Positions 50,365 to 58,612 of a stretch of DNA of 64,000 bases are shown here, in pieces. The DNA is from Paenibacillus alkalitolerans (GTDB lineage: Bacteria > Bacillota > Bacilli > Paenibacillales > YIM-B00363): the NCBI RefSeq assembly GCF_016482785.1, contig NZ_JAEMXM010000001.1:620001-684000 (forward strand), in the 5' to 3' direction. The position numbers and the translations under genes are program-made. Below the pieces are notes generated by a model. That model saw only the letters and a list, made by a program, of their open reading frames with translations, had not been told where the DNA came from and did no database searches. Every line of letters starts with the position of its first letter. Positions within the stretch are counted from its first letter, which is position 1.

Positions 50365-53300
50365 TTACTGCACTTCCACATCGCACGATATGCTTTCCCC
50401 ATTCGGCGTCATGAATGTAATCGTGAAGCCGAGCAGGTTGTTGTTTGACGGATCGCCGCTTGCAGGAGTGTAGACGATCTTGAAATCGGCGCCGACATAG
50501 ATACGGTCTTGCATGCCCGCCGTGGTTCCCGGCGCATACTTGAGGTTGTTGATGACGAACGCTCCGTTGAACAGGCTGTTATAATAGAGGAATCTGTCTA
50601 CACCGTTCGATTTGCCGCTGTTCACTTGCCCGAAATTATGCACCACGGTGAGTTGGTCCATCAATTTGCCGTTCCACGGGTACATTCCGTTCAGCGCTTT
50701 GCTGTCGACCTTGTTGTCAGTCTTCTTCGCTTTCAACTCGGATACTTCAATCGGATCGTATTTGATCGTTATGTCTTTCGACTGCGTCTGCATTCCTGTC
50801 GGAGTGTTGAACACAACGGTCAGCTTGGCCGTTCCGGCATCCAGGCCGATGATTTTGTTCATATCGTCGTTAAAAGCCAGCACCGACGAATTCGAAACCA
50901 TCATGTTCGTGATCATATTGTCCGGAAGTACGACCTTTCTTCCGAATTGGTCGGTCGCCCGCACTTCGATCTCAGCACCGAAATCGCCATACCAGGAGAA
51001 CTGATAAGTCGCATCGGTAACGGTCGAGGTAATCCCGCGATCGTAAGTATACCTGCCGATCGCATACAAGTTGTCTTCTTCAACGTCAACCTCATAGACG
51101 AGCGGGGGGTTAACGCCGTCGATCACATCCGCCACGATCGAAGCGGAAGACAACCGGTGTTCCACTGTGTTATCCGCCGTGTTTATTTTTACCAGCGAGG
51201 CGGTTAACCGATAAGATCCCGTCTTCGTGCTGTCCGGAATGAATTCGATATCCTTGTCGGCTATATCTTTGATCTCCTTGATCGCAGTCGGATTCGCATC
51301 GGATAACGTTACGGCTCTCGATGTGCTCACAGCACCCGCATCGCCGCTTATTCTTTCAAGCTTCAGCTCGACTTTAATATCGGCTAAGGAATTTTTAAAA
51401 TCTTTGTTGTATTGATCCAAGACGTCGAACTTCATTTTCGTCTTGGTCGCATTCAGCACCGCTTTGCTTGTATCGCCGCCGTCCACGACGATCGACGACG
51501 GTCTTTGATCGGTTGCTTCCGGCATAATATGCATATCGAACGTCGCTTGTTGATTGTTCGTCATCAAGTAGACAATGATCGAAGCGTGGCCCGAGCCTTT
51601 AATTTCGGCGATCCGGATTTTCCCCTTATTCTTTCCGGTCTCTTGAATCGCTACTTTTCTAGTAACGTTCGAACCGCTGGAGTAATCGATGCGCGTTTCC
51701 GGTTTCGCGGCTAATACGATCGGGCCTGTGCTTGTCACCATAATTTTCCTGGTCGTCTCCGCAGCCGCGACTTCGGCCGGAGTCAGAATGTCGCCTTTAT
51801 CGTCCTTCACGATGATGCCGACATACTTATCGTCGTCTCCTTCGACAAGCGACTCGTCGAAGTATTCGAATTCAACGGAAGCCGGCAGTCTCGGCACGAC
51901 GATATTTACGGTTTTCTCTACAGACCTTCCGCTGGCGGGTGCAATCAGCTTCACGGTCGCTTCCGTGCCGCTTTCCACATCCCGAGAAGCCTCCAATTGA
52001 AGCTCCGGATATCCGTCGTTATCGTAATCGACAAGCTGCGGTTTATCATTGAGTCCATGCCCGATAACCAATTTAATTAATCCGTCGTCCAATATTTTCG
52101 TATCGGAAATGCGGTAACCGTACTGGTCGAATGCGGAGAATTGCAGGTAAGCCGTACCGCCGGGTTTGAGGATCGTCTCCGAGCCTTTAAATTTCAATTC
52201 TCCGAGTTCTATGGATGCGACCATCTGCGGATCGCCTACGGTAAACGATTTGCTTGCCGTGACGGAGTAAGCTTGGTTTAGCAGAACGGCCGTTATCGGA
52301 GCTCCTTTGGGAACCTGCGTCAAATCAAGCTTGAATGCCTGCTTGCCGGGAACAAAGACCGGAGCGGGAGCGTCGAAGTAACTGCCCATAATCCGCGTTG
52401 TGAATTGGTCGGTCTCTTCCCCGTATTGGTTCTTCATTTTGTACTCAATCGTGACTTTCCCTTGGGGCAGCGTATCCGAAGGGGCGACGATTTCTATCGA
52501 AGCCAGCTTTTCGTTGTCTGCCTCAAATTCCAGTTCACCTTTTTCTACCGCATCTTCTTCCAAACCGATCAGTTTGACCGAATATTTGCCTTTCACAAGG
52601 TTTTTATCCATTGTGATCGTGGCGGACATAAAATCGGAGTTCCATTCCACGGTTTTATTGAGAGATTTTCCGCCGCTCCAAACTTCCAGATCGGCTTTGA
52701 CGATGTCGACGTCCCGATCAAGCTTGACGGATACTTGCTTGGCGCCGGTCGCTTTCGCTTCGATAATCGAAGCTTTTTCCGGTTTCTGAAACAAAGCTTT
52801 CGTGTCGTATGCGGCAATCGCAAGCATTTCCCTGGTAGCGTGAACCTTGCCGCCGAAAGTGCCGTCTTCCTGGTTTGCCATGATTTCCTTCTCAAGCGCA
52901 AGAGCGACATACGCTTTCGCCCAATCATCGACCGTATCGTCTTCAACGGGCGTCGCATTTTCCGCTTCTTCCTCCAACCCGAGCCCTCGAATCAGGAAAG
53001 CCGCCAGCTCCTGATGAGTGACTTTGCCTCCCGGGTTGTACAATTTCCCTTCGGGATCGTTGCCTTTCGTCAGTCCCGCCTCTTTAAGCGCTTCTATGTA
53101 AGGCACCGCATACTCGAATCCGGCGGCGACGTCGGAGAAGCTGGACGTTGTAAGCGCTTCATCAACCGGCAATGAAAAAATAATTGCTACCACTTTAGCA
53201 AGTTGAGCGCGATTCATCAGCTCGTTCAAGCCGAAATTGTTTTCTGAAATTCCGTTGAACACGCCGCCGCGAATAAGCGCGTCGATTTTTTCCTTAATAT

Positions 53301-53532
53301 CTTCGGACAGTTCCTTCAAATCGCCGAAATTGTCAGCGGTTAATCCGGATTCGGATTGCGGTTGCTCCTCAGACGATTGCTCATCCGATTGCTCATCCGA
53401 TTGCTGCTCTTCCGACTGCTGCTCTTGAGACGATTGCTCTCCCGAACCGTCTTCTGCTGCATGAGCGGCCGGATTAAACATGTTAAGCAAGAGCAGTAAT
53501 GAAATCAATAAACATATTTTGCGGTTTATCAT
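50365..53532 (-). CDS. SLH-domain surface protein with Ig-like repeats
   Basis: A 1055-residue protein. Signal peptide to AHA (about 25); a Ser/Glu/Gln-rich linker (about 28-62); three S-layer homology modules (about 70-115, 130-185 and 203-250) with the SDVA and KGNDPEGKLYNPGGKVTHQE type motifs, which bind pyruvylated secondary wall polymer. The rest is a chain of beta-sandwich, Ig/invasin-like domains (for example DQYGYRISD, DQYNKDFKN and DQFGRKVVL segments). No catalytic motif is seen. ATG at 53532 with GGGAGG. A bound surface or adhesion protein is likely. Its promoter shares the glycan regulon motif, so it may anchor cells to the plant polymer or display partners. Confidence 0.87.
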   Translation of the reverse strand: MINRKICLLISLLLLLNMFNPAAHAAEDGSGEQSSQEQQSEEQQSDEQSDEQSSEEQPQSESGLTADNFGDLKELSEDIKEKIDALIRGGVFNGISENNFGLNELMNRAQLAKVVAIIFSLPVDEALTTSSFSDVAAGFEYAVPYIEALKEAGLTKGNDPEGKLYNPGGKVTHQELAAFLIRGLGLEEEAENATPVEDDTVDDWAKAYVALALEKEIMANQEDGTFGGKVHATREMLAIAAYDTKALFQKPEKASIIEAKATGAKQVSVKLDRDVDIVKADLEVWSGGKSLNKTVEWNSDFMSATITMDKNLVKGKYSVKLIGLEEDAVEKGELEFEADNEKLASIEIVAPSDTLPQGKVTIEYKMKNQYGEETDQFTTRIMGSYFDAPAPVFVPGKQAFKLDLTQVPKGAPITAVLLNQAYSVTASKSFTVGDPQMVASIELGELKFKGSETILKPGGTAYLQFSAFDQYGYRISDTKILDDGLIKLVIGHGLNDKPQLVDYDNDGYPELQLEASRDVESGTEATVKLIAPASGRSVEKTVNIVVPRLPASVEFEYFDESLVEGDDDKYVGIIVKDDKGDILTPAEVAAAETTRKIMVTSTGPIVLAAKPETRIDYSSGSNVTRKVAIQETGKNKGKIRIAEIKGSGHASIIVYLMTNNQQATFDMHIMPEATDQRPSSIVVDGGDTSKAVLNATKTKMKFDVLDQYNKDFKNSLADIKVELKLERISGDAGAVSTSRAVTLSDANPTAIKEIKDIADKDIEFIPDSTKTGSYRLTASLVKINTADNTVEHRLSSASIVADVIDGVNPPLVYEVDVEEDNLYAIGRYTYDRGITSTVTDATYQFSWYGDFGAEIEVRATDQFGRKVVLPDNMITNMMVSNSSVLAFNDDMNKIIGLDAGTAKLTVVFNTPTGMQTQSKDITIKYDPIEVSELKAKKTDNKVDSKALNGMYPWNGKLMDQLTVVHNFGQVNSGKSNGVDRFLYYNSLFNGAFVINNLKYAPGTTAGMQDRIYVGADFKIVYTPASGDPSNNNLLGFTITFMTPNGESISCDVEVQ
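53375..53450. repeat. Short tandem coding repeats in the SLH protein linker
   Basis: Repeated CGATTGCTCATC and GCTGCTCTT-type units encode the SSEQQSDEQ-type linker near residues 28-62. Slippage-prone but in frame here. Confidence 0.7.
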
Positions 53533-53583
53533 ACTTACAGCCTCCCGTTTAACGGAATTTTAAATCGGACCACACTCTCTCTC

Positions 53584-53640
53584 TTAATACGGCATGTTAT
53601 GTATACATCTTGTTGTCCTGTTGAATCGCTTGCATAGCAT
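53584..53640 (-). CDS. 18-residue upstream ORF in the SLH gene leader (putative leader peptide)
   Basis: ATG at 53640 is preceded by AAGGAGG with an eight-base spacer (AGATTGTC), a near-perfect site, and encodes MLCKRFNRTTRCIHNMPY, ending with TAA 51 bases before the SLH start. The peptide is strongly basic, with no hydrophobic run. It does not overlap another gene. It may be a leader peptide controlling the SLH gene by translation or stability, or a fortuitous site; no homologue is recognised. Confidence 0.45.
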   Translation of the reverse strand: MLCKRFNRTTRCIHNMPY

Positions 53641-53863
53641 GACAATCTCCTCCTTGTTTTAGGCTGGCAGGTAAACTAGAACCTAAACAAAATGGCAAAG
53701 TTTATATAATGATTTACAATTGTTGCCTTTCCCCTGTGATTTTTATCATTTCCTAAACTTATTCAAACTGCTGAGAAGCTCGATATACTTAGTAACATTT
53801 CATTTTTGAAACAACCGATTAAGTAATATTGTTTATATTATCTAATAAACAATTACACTTTAT

Positions 53864-53919
53864 ATTGTATATCGATCATTTCAAGAAAGTTATAGGTGAT
53901 GTCCGATGATTCTATAGGT
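53864..53919 (-). promoter_or_regulatory. Promoter region of the SLH gene with paired regulator sites
   Basis: Two perfect TATAGGT copies (+ strand reading) at 53913-53919 and 53891-53897, 22 bp apart. On the minus strand the proximal ACCTATAACT is followed after 28 bases by TACAAT (53864-53869) as -10. This is the best-conserved pair of the five. Confidence 0.65.
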
Positions 53920-53932
53920 GGATCGTACTTTT

Positions 53933-54826
53933 TCAACCGACCGATATTTCCCCGTCCTCCGTCTCTTGAAAGTTTTTCCGGTACTGTTTGGGAGTGACGC
54001 CGGTTTTTTTGCGAAACAAAGCGTGGAAAAACTTCATATCCTGATAGCCGACATGGTTGGCGATTTCATGAATCGAAATATCCGTCGATTTCAATAAATC
54101 GCAGCATTTTTGTATGCGCACGTTTTGCAAATACTGGGTGAACGTCAATGAGGTCGATTTTTTAAACAAGCGCTGAAAATGGCTCGAACTCATATAAAAG
54201 TAATCGGCCACAGTCTGAACCGTGATGTTTTTCGAGTGATTGTTTTTGATGAAGTCTACGATATCGTCCAGCTGGCTCTTGGGAGAAGGCAGCGCGCCGT
54301 ATGTCATCTCGAAACGCCGCATCAACGTCAGGATCTGGATCAGCAGCGTGATCAGCATGATCTCGTATCCTTTGTTTCTATTCAGATACTCCCAATGCAT
54401 GTCTTGGAACATCGTTAGAAATCTATCATGCTTATCCTGAAAATGGAGCCATCGGGCGGAACTTTTTTCCGGGTTGAAAATAATGTCGCTAATTCCGGAC
54501 TGTTCCCCGAAATAATGCTTCCAATCTTTCAAAATCGTCGTGCGGAAAATGCAATTGTAAACTACCAGCATTTTGTCGTGCTTGGGAGAGGACGGCCGGA
54601 AAACATGCGCCGTCCCGATCGGAATGAGGAACACATCTCCCCGCTTAACGGACAGCACCTGTTCTTCGAGATAATGATATCCGCTCCCTTCTCCCACAAT
54701 GCAGATTTCCACGAAATCATGCGTGTGCAAGCAAGTTGAAAACGATTCCACTTCCCGGTTTACAAATACATCGTTGTCCTGTTCAAAAAAACGTTCGCCC
54801 TTCAACTGCTCGACTCTTCCGTTCAT
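53933..54826 (-). CDS. AraC-family transcriptional regulator with cupin sensor domain
   Basis: About 297 residues, the normal length. The N-terminal cupin (FSTCLHTHDFVEICIVGEGSGYHYL...VLSVKRGDVFLIPIGTAHVF, about 28-90) is the usual sugar-sensing domain. The C-terminal ~100 residues hold two helix-turn-helix motifs (NITVQTVADYFYMSSSHFQRLFKK and SIHEIANHVGYQDMKFFHALFRKKTG) with the family ending TPKQYRK. The ATG at 54826 is chosen (GGGGTG six bases upstream); ATG at 54865 has none. It is the last gene of the unit starting at 60775, so it is probably under the promoter at 60843-60896 and autoregulated. It is the natural candidate for binding the paired TATAGGT sites. Confidence 0.9.
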   Translation of the reverse strand: MNGRVEQLKGERFFEQDNDVFVNREVESFSTCLHTHDFVEICIVGEGSGYHYLEEQVLSVKRGDVFLIPIGTAHVFRPSSPKHDKMLVVYNCIFRTTILKDWKHYFGEQSGISDIIFNPEKSSARWLHFQDKHDRFLTMFQDMHWEYLNRNKGYEIMLITLLIQILTLMRRFEMTYGALPSPKSQLDDIVDFIKNNHSKNITVQTVADYFYMSSSHFQRLFKKSTSLTFTQYLQNVRIQKCCDLLKSTDISIHEIANHVGYQDMKFFHALFRKKTGVTPKQYRKNFQETEDGEISVG

Positions 54827-54893
54827 GACTTTCACCCCGGTTTCATATAATGACCATGAATGCAATCACAAACTAGTAAATCCGAATCTATCG

Positions 54894-55958
54894 TCAATTA
54901 TTGATCCAATCCTTATCGAGGCGCACGTACTTGATACATTTGCGCAGGTAAGAAAAAGCGATATGGATTTTCCCGTCGCGCGTTTGAATTATAGACGGAT
55001 AGGAATATCCGGTTTCCTTCTCTTTGTACTCGAGATCGGCCATTTGCACGTTTTTCATATATGGCCACGTCTTCCCTTCATCGTCTGAAACGGCCAACGT
55101 TAGCGGAGTGCGCAGCGGTTTTTTGCGCCATTCTCCTTTTCGTTCGATCCATCTGAACTGGTCCCGTTCCAATGTAGCGTTGTTGAAGATGAGTGCAAGA
55201 CGTCCGTCATGCAGCTTGACCGCTTGCGTGGACGAGTTGTTGTTCGGCAATTCGCTCTTCGCCGGCGCGGACCACGATTTTCCGTTATCGCGGGACACGC
55301 TCGTGTATATCCTGTCTGCCTGTCGGCTGCGAAACATCGCGTACAACGTGCCGTCGTTCAATTCGACCACATTCATCTGAACCCTGTGCAGACTGTCCGG
55401 CACTTCGATTTCCCGCCACGACTTGCCCTGATCGGAACTGAGCTTCACAACGCTGTAATGTCCCTCGCTGGTACAATAATATGCCGGCAGCAGCCAATCG
55501 CCGGTTTTCAAAACAAGCGGAGGATGGCGGAGAAATATGCCGGGTTTGTCGTCAAACAGCGCTCGCGGCCCGCTCCATGAATGTCCTCTGTCAGTGGAGG
55601 TCATATACACGACCCTTGACGTTCTCTGATTGTGCGGCTCGTTGGAAGTGTGGAAAAACCACAGCTTCCCGTCCGGAGCTTGGAACAGCACCGGGTTTTG
55701 TTCGGACCGTTCGGGATCGCGCGTAAGCTCGACCGGTGATGTCCATCGGTCCGATCCTGAAGGAAGTCTCGACATGACTACTTTCGTATCGGGATTGCCT
55801 TCCCCGCTGCCCGAAAACCAGACGCACAGCAGATCGCCGTTGTCCAGCTCCAGCAAGTTGGCGGCATGGTTGTCGTTCTCGTACGGAACGGGAAGATAAG
55901 CTTCAATTACGCTCGGGTCTTTATCCGACATTCGGATCAATCCGTTAAATCGATTCAT
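54894..55958 (-). CDS. Sialidase-fold (BNR) propeller protein, copy 1
   Basis: A 354-residue protein with Asp-box repeats (STDRGHSWSGP, SSDQGKSWREI, SRDNGKSWSAP, SDDEGKTWPYM), the mark of the six-bladed sialidase-like fold (BNR_2). No signal peptide is visible, so it is likely cytoplasmic, unlike most sialidases. In pectin loci of other bacteria, GH33-type relatives remove the sialic-acid-like sugars Dha or Kdo from rhamnogalacturonan II, and other propellers act as rhamnose-glucuronate lyases; either could apply, but I cannot see which catalytic residues are kept. The ATG at 55958 overlaps the GH78 stop (ATGA) and has GGAGG ten bases upstream. Confidence 0.75.
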   Translation of the reverse strand: MNRFNGLIRMSDKDPSVIEAYLPVPYENDNHAANLLELDNGDLLCVWFSGSGEGNPDTKVVMSRLPSGSDRWTSPVELTRDPERSEQNPVLFQAPDGKLWFFHTSNEPHNQRTSRVVYMTSTDRGHSWSGPRALFDDKPGIFLRHPPLVLKTGDWLLPAYYCTSEGHYSVVKLSSDQGKSWREIEVPDSLHRVQMNVVELNDGTLYAMFRSRQADRIYTSVSRDNGKSWSAPAKSELPNNNSSTQAVKLHDGRLALIFNNATLERDQFRWIERKGEWRKKPLRTPLTLAVSDDEGKTWPYMKNVQMADLEYKEKETGYSYPSIIQTRDGKIHIAFSYLRKCIKYVRLDKDWINN

Positions 55959-58609
55959 GTGATAATTTCCTCCTCCTGATCGCTACTGTTTGTTCCAGCG
56001 GCGGGAACCGGCAGCAGTGCCTCTAACTCGTATTGTCCGGAGCCGACTGCATGCGCCGATTGATCCGGCATCCGGATTGTTGCCGTCGTATTAACGGGTA
56101 TGTTCACCTGTAAACGGAATCGGCCGTCTTGCAATTGCCAAGACGATACGATCTTCCCGTAGAGCGAGTCGTATTCCGCATGCACCTTGGACACACCGAT
56201 CCCCGGATGGGGTTGAATGCGAATGTGCTTGAACCCGGGTTGGCCGGGATCGGTGTCTATTCCTGCCATGTAGCGGTACAGCCACTCGCCGACCGCTCCG
56301 AAAGCGTAATGATTGAACGAGTTCATGCGGCTCGCGTGGATTCCGTTTTCCTCGGTCCACCCGTCCCACCGCTCCCATATCGTTGTAGCTCCGTGTTTAA
56401 TCTGGTAAAACCAAGATGGAAACGTCTCCTGCAGCAGCAAGTCGTAAGCCGTATCGCTATAGCCGTAATCGCTTAAGGCGGGGAGCAGAAAACCGATTCC
56501 GATAAATCCGGATGTCGGATGATTCCCACATTGCCTTATAACGCGCACAAGCTGCCGGGCCGCCTGTTTCGCCAACGGTTCGGGGAGCAGACCGAGCTCC
56601 AGAGTAATTGCGTATCCGGTCTGCGTATCGCCTTGCACTTTGCCGTCTAGTGCGACGAATTCCCGGACAAATGCTTCTTTGATCCGTTCCGCCCGAACCC
56701 GGTATGTTTCGGCGTCCTCCGCATGTCCGAGTACGGAAGCGATCCGTCCCATCAGAACCGTGCTGTAGAAATAAAATGCTGTGGAGATGAGCTTCTTCGG
56801 AGTTTCCGGGCCAAGCGCAAGCCAGTCTCCATAGTTGTTTGCATAGATGTCCCGTACGAGGAATTGTTCGCTTACCCCTTCAAGGAAATTCATGTACCGG
56901 ATCATTGCGGCGTAATGGCGCTCCAATACTTCGGTGTCGCCGTATACCTGATAGATCGTCCAAGGGATGATCATTCCGGCGTCCGCCCAGCCGGCGCTGT
57001 ACGGCGGAGTCCAATCGGTATTTTTCCTTTTGTTTAGTCTGCGCTGATGGTATCCGCCGTCGGGAGCCACATCGGGAAAGGACCCCGAAGGAAGCTGGGC
57101 GTCAACCATATCGGCCGCATACTTGGCATAGAAACGCGCCGCATTCATATTGAAGCAGCCGGTTCGGCAAAAAACCTGCACGTCGCCGGTCCAACCCAGC
57201 CTTTCGTCGCGCTGCGGACAATCGGTCGGAATGCTGAAGAAATTGCCCCTCTGCCCCCAGAGAATATTGCTATGCAGCCGGTTGAGAAGCGGATGGTCCG
57301 TCTCGAATTTCCCCGATAAGGGGGCGTCGGTATGCAGCACGACTCCAGTGATTGTTTCAAGATCCGGCTCGCCGGGAAATCCGCTCATCTCAACGTATCG
57401 AAAACCGTGGTAAGTAAATCTGGGTTCGTATATTTCGGTGCCTTTTCCGTTTAATATATACGTGTCCGCCGTTACGGCGCTTCTGAGATTCGTCTTGTAC
57501 AGCGTACCGTCTACGTTGAGCATTTCGGCATGCTCCAATACGATGCGTGCGCCTCTTTCCCCATTTACTTTGAGCCGAACCCGTCCGGCCATATTTTGGC
57601 CCATATCGAAAATATAAGTCCCGGATTCCGTCTTAGTGACCGACACCGGTTTTATCAGCCGAGTAATCCGTATAGGCTGATCCGCCTGCGACACGAGATT
57701 CCCGCCGTAGCCGGGAAGCACAATCGGCGGCTGCCAATCCGAGTCGACGAATCCGGGGAGAAGCCAGCCGTCGTGTTCCCTTCGCGCATCATAAGTTTCC
57801 CCCCTGTAAATCTCCGAATAAATAAGTGCGCCCTCAGACGTCTTCCATGTCTCATCCGTAATTACAAGATCTTCGCTTCCATCCTCATACTCGATATGCG
57901 TTTGAACGAGCAGGTAAGGCCTATCCCCGTATTTACGCTTGCCGATCATCGCCAATTTTCCGCAATACCATCCGGTCGCCAATATGGCGGCGACAGCTGT
58001 TTCACCTTGTTCCGCATACTCCGTGACATCGTACGTTTGATACTGCACTTTCCTGCCGTAGTCGGTCCATCCGGGAGCGAAATGATCGTCGCCGACCCGC
58101 CGGCCGCCGAAGTACAACTCATATAAACCAAGCGCCGTCGCGTAAACGATCGCTTTCTTTACCGGTTTTGGAATCACGAACGTCTTGCGCAAATAAGCGG
58201 CAGAGGGATAATTGTCCGTGAGCTCCCCGTTCATCCCGATCCACTTTGCCCGCCATTCGCCAGGGTCGAGCAATCCCATCGACCAGTACGTATGCTTGCT
58301 CCACGGCGATGGTATCCCGTCCTTATCCCATACGCGCACTTTCCAGAAATAGCATTTACCGGATTCGAGCGGCTTTCCCTCGTAGCGCACATGAACCGAA
58401 CGATCGGATTCGACGCGGCCGCTGTCCCACATATCCGCTTCATCGCGGTCAAGCGACTGTCGGCAAGAGGAAACGAGCACTCTGTAAGCTGTTTGCATCG
58501 AGGAGCGGTTTTCGGATTCCATAATCCAGCACAATCGGGGATGACGGGCATCAATTCCATGAGGTTTTTCCTCATATTCCGTCAATAAACGCACAATTTC
58601 CAACGACAC
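55955..58609 (-). CDS. Alpha-L-rhamnosidase, GH78
   Basis: An 884-residue protein with the full GH78 layout: N-terminal beta domains (HPRLCWIMESENR; YFWKVRVWDKDG), the rhamnosidase N-domain (ELYFGGRRVGDDHFAPGWTDY), the (alpha/alpha)6 barrel with the diagnostic SIPTDCPQRDERLGWTGD (about 465-482, acidic active-site residues), TIWERWDGW (about 760) and a C-terminal beta domain (FKHIRIQPHPGIGVSK). It removes terminal alpha-L-rhamnose by inversion. No signal peptide, so it acts on imported oligosaccharides. The start is GTG at 58609, eight bases from GGGAGG, four bases after the upstream stop. Confidence 0.94.
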   Translation of the reverse strand: MSLEIVRLLTEYEEKPHGIDARHPRLCWIMESENRSSMQTAYRVLVSSCRQSLDRDEADMWDSGRVESDRSVHVRYEGKPLESGKCYFWKVRVWDKDGIPSPWSKHTYWSMGLLDPGEWRAKWIGMNGELTDNYPSAAYLRKTFVIPKPVKKAIVYATALGLYELYFGGRRVGDDHFAPGWTDYGRKVQYQTYDVTEYAEQGETAVAAILATGWYCGKLAMIGKRKYGDRPYLLVQTHIEYEDGSEDLVITDETWKTSEGALIYSEIYRGETYDARREHDGWLLPGFVDSDWQPPIVLPGYGGNLVSQADQPIRITRLIKPVSVTKTESGTYIFDMGQNMAGRVRLKVNGERGARIVLEHAEMLNVDGTLYKTNLRSAVTADTYILNGKGTEIYEPRFTYHGFRYVEMSGFPGEPDLETITGVVLHTDAPLSGKFETDHPLLNRLHSNILWGQRGNFFSIPTDCPQRDERLGWTGDVQVFCRTGCFNMNAARFYAKYAADMVDAQLPSGSFPDVAPDGGYHQRRLNKRKNTDWTPPYSAGWADAGMIIPWTIYQVYGDTEVLERHYAAMIRYMNFLEGVSEQFLVRDIYANNYGDWLALGPETPKKLISTAFYFYSTVLMGRIASVLGHAEDAETYRVRAERIKEAFVREFVALDGKVQGDTQTGYAITLELGLLPEPLAKQAARQLVRVIRQCGNHPTSGFIGIGFLLPALSDYGYSDTAYDLLLQETFPSWFYQIKHGATTIWERWDGWTEENGIHASRMNSFNHYAFGAVGEWLYRYMAGIDTDPGQPGFKHIRIQPHPGIGVSKVHAEYDSLYGKIVSSWQLQDGRFRLQVNIPVNTTATIRMPDQSAHAVGSGQYELEALLPVPAAGTNSSDQEEEIIT

Positions 58610-58612
58610 CGT

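Larger units (their letters stand above)
53533..53932 (-). other. 400-base AT-rich leader and promoter region of the SLH gene
   Basis: It contains, from upstream, the paired regulator sites, a probable -10 (53864-53869), a long untranslated region, a TTTAGG/CCTAAA inverted repeat (53658-53687) and an 18-codon ORF with a strong ribosome binding site. A transcript starting near 53857 would have a leader of about 325 bases. No known riboswitch class was recognised. Confidence 0.6.

Noticed and set aside
53375-53450. Repeated 12-base units that might suggest a CRISPR-like array
   Set aside because: The units are contiguous, in frame and encode a Ser/Glu/Gln linker; there are no spacers.
53658-53687. 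TTTAGG/CCTAAA hairpin as a riboswitch
   Set aside because: Only six base pairs and no known riboswitch core; listed only as part of the leader.
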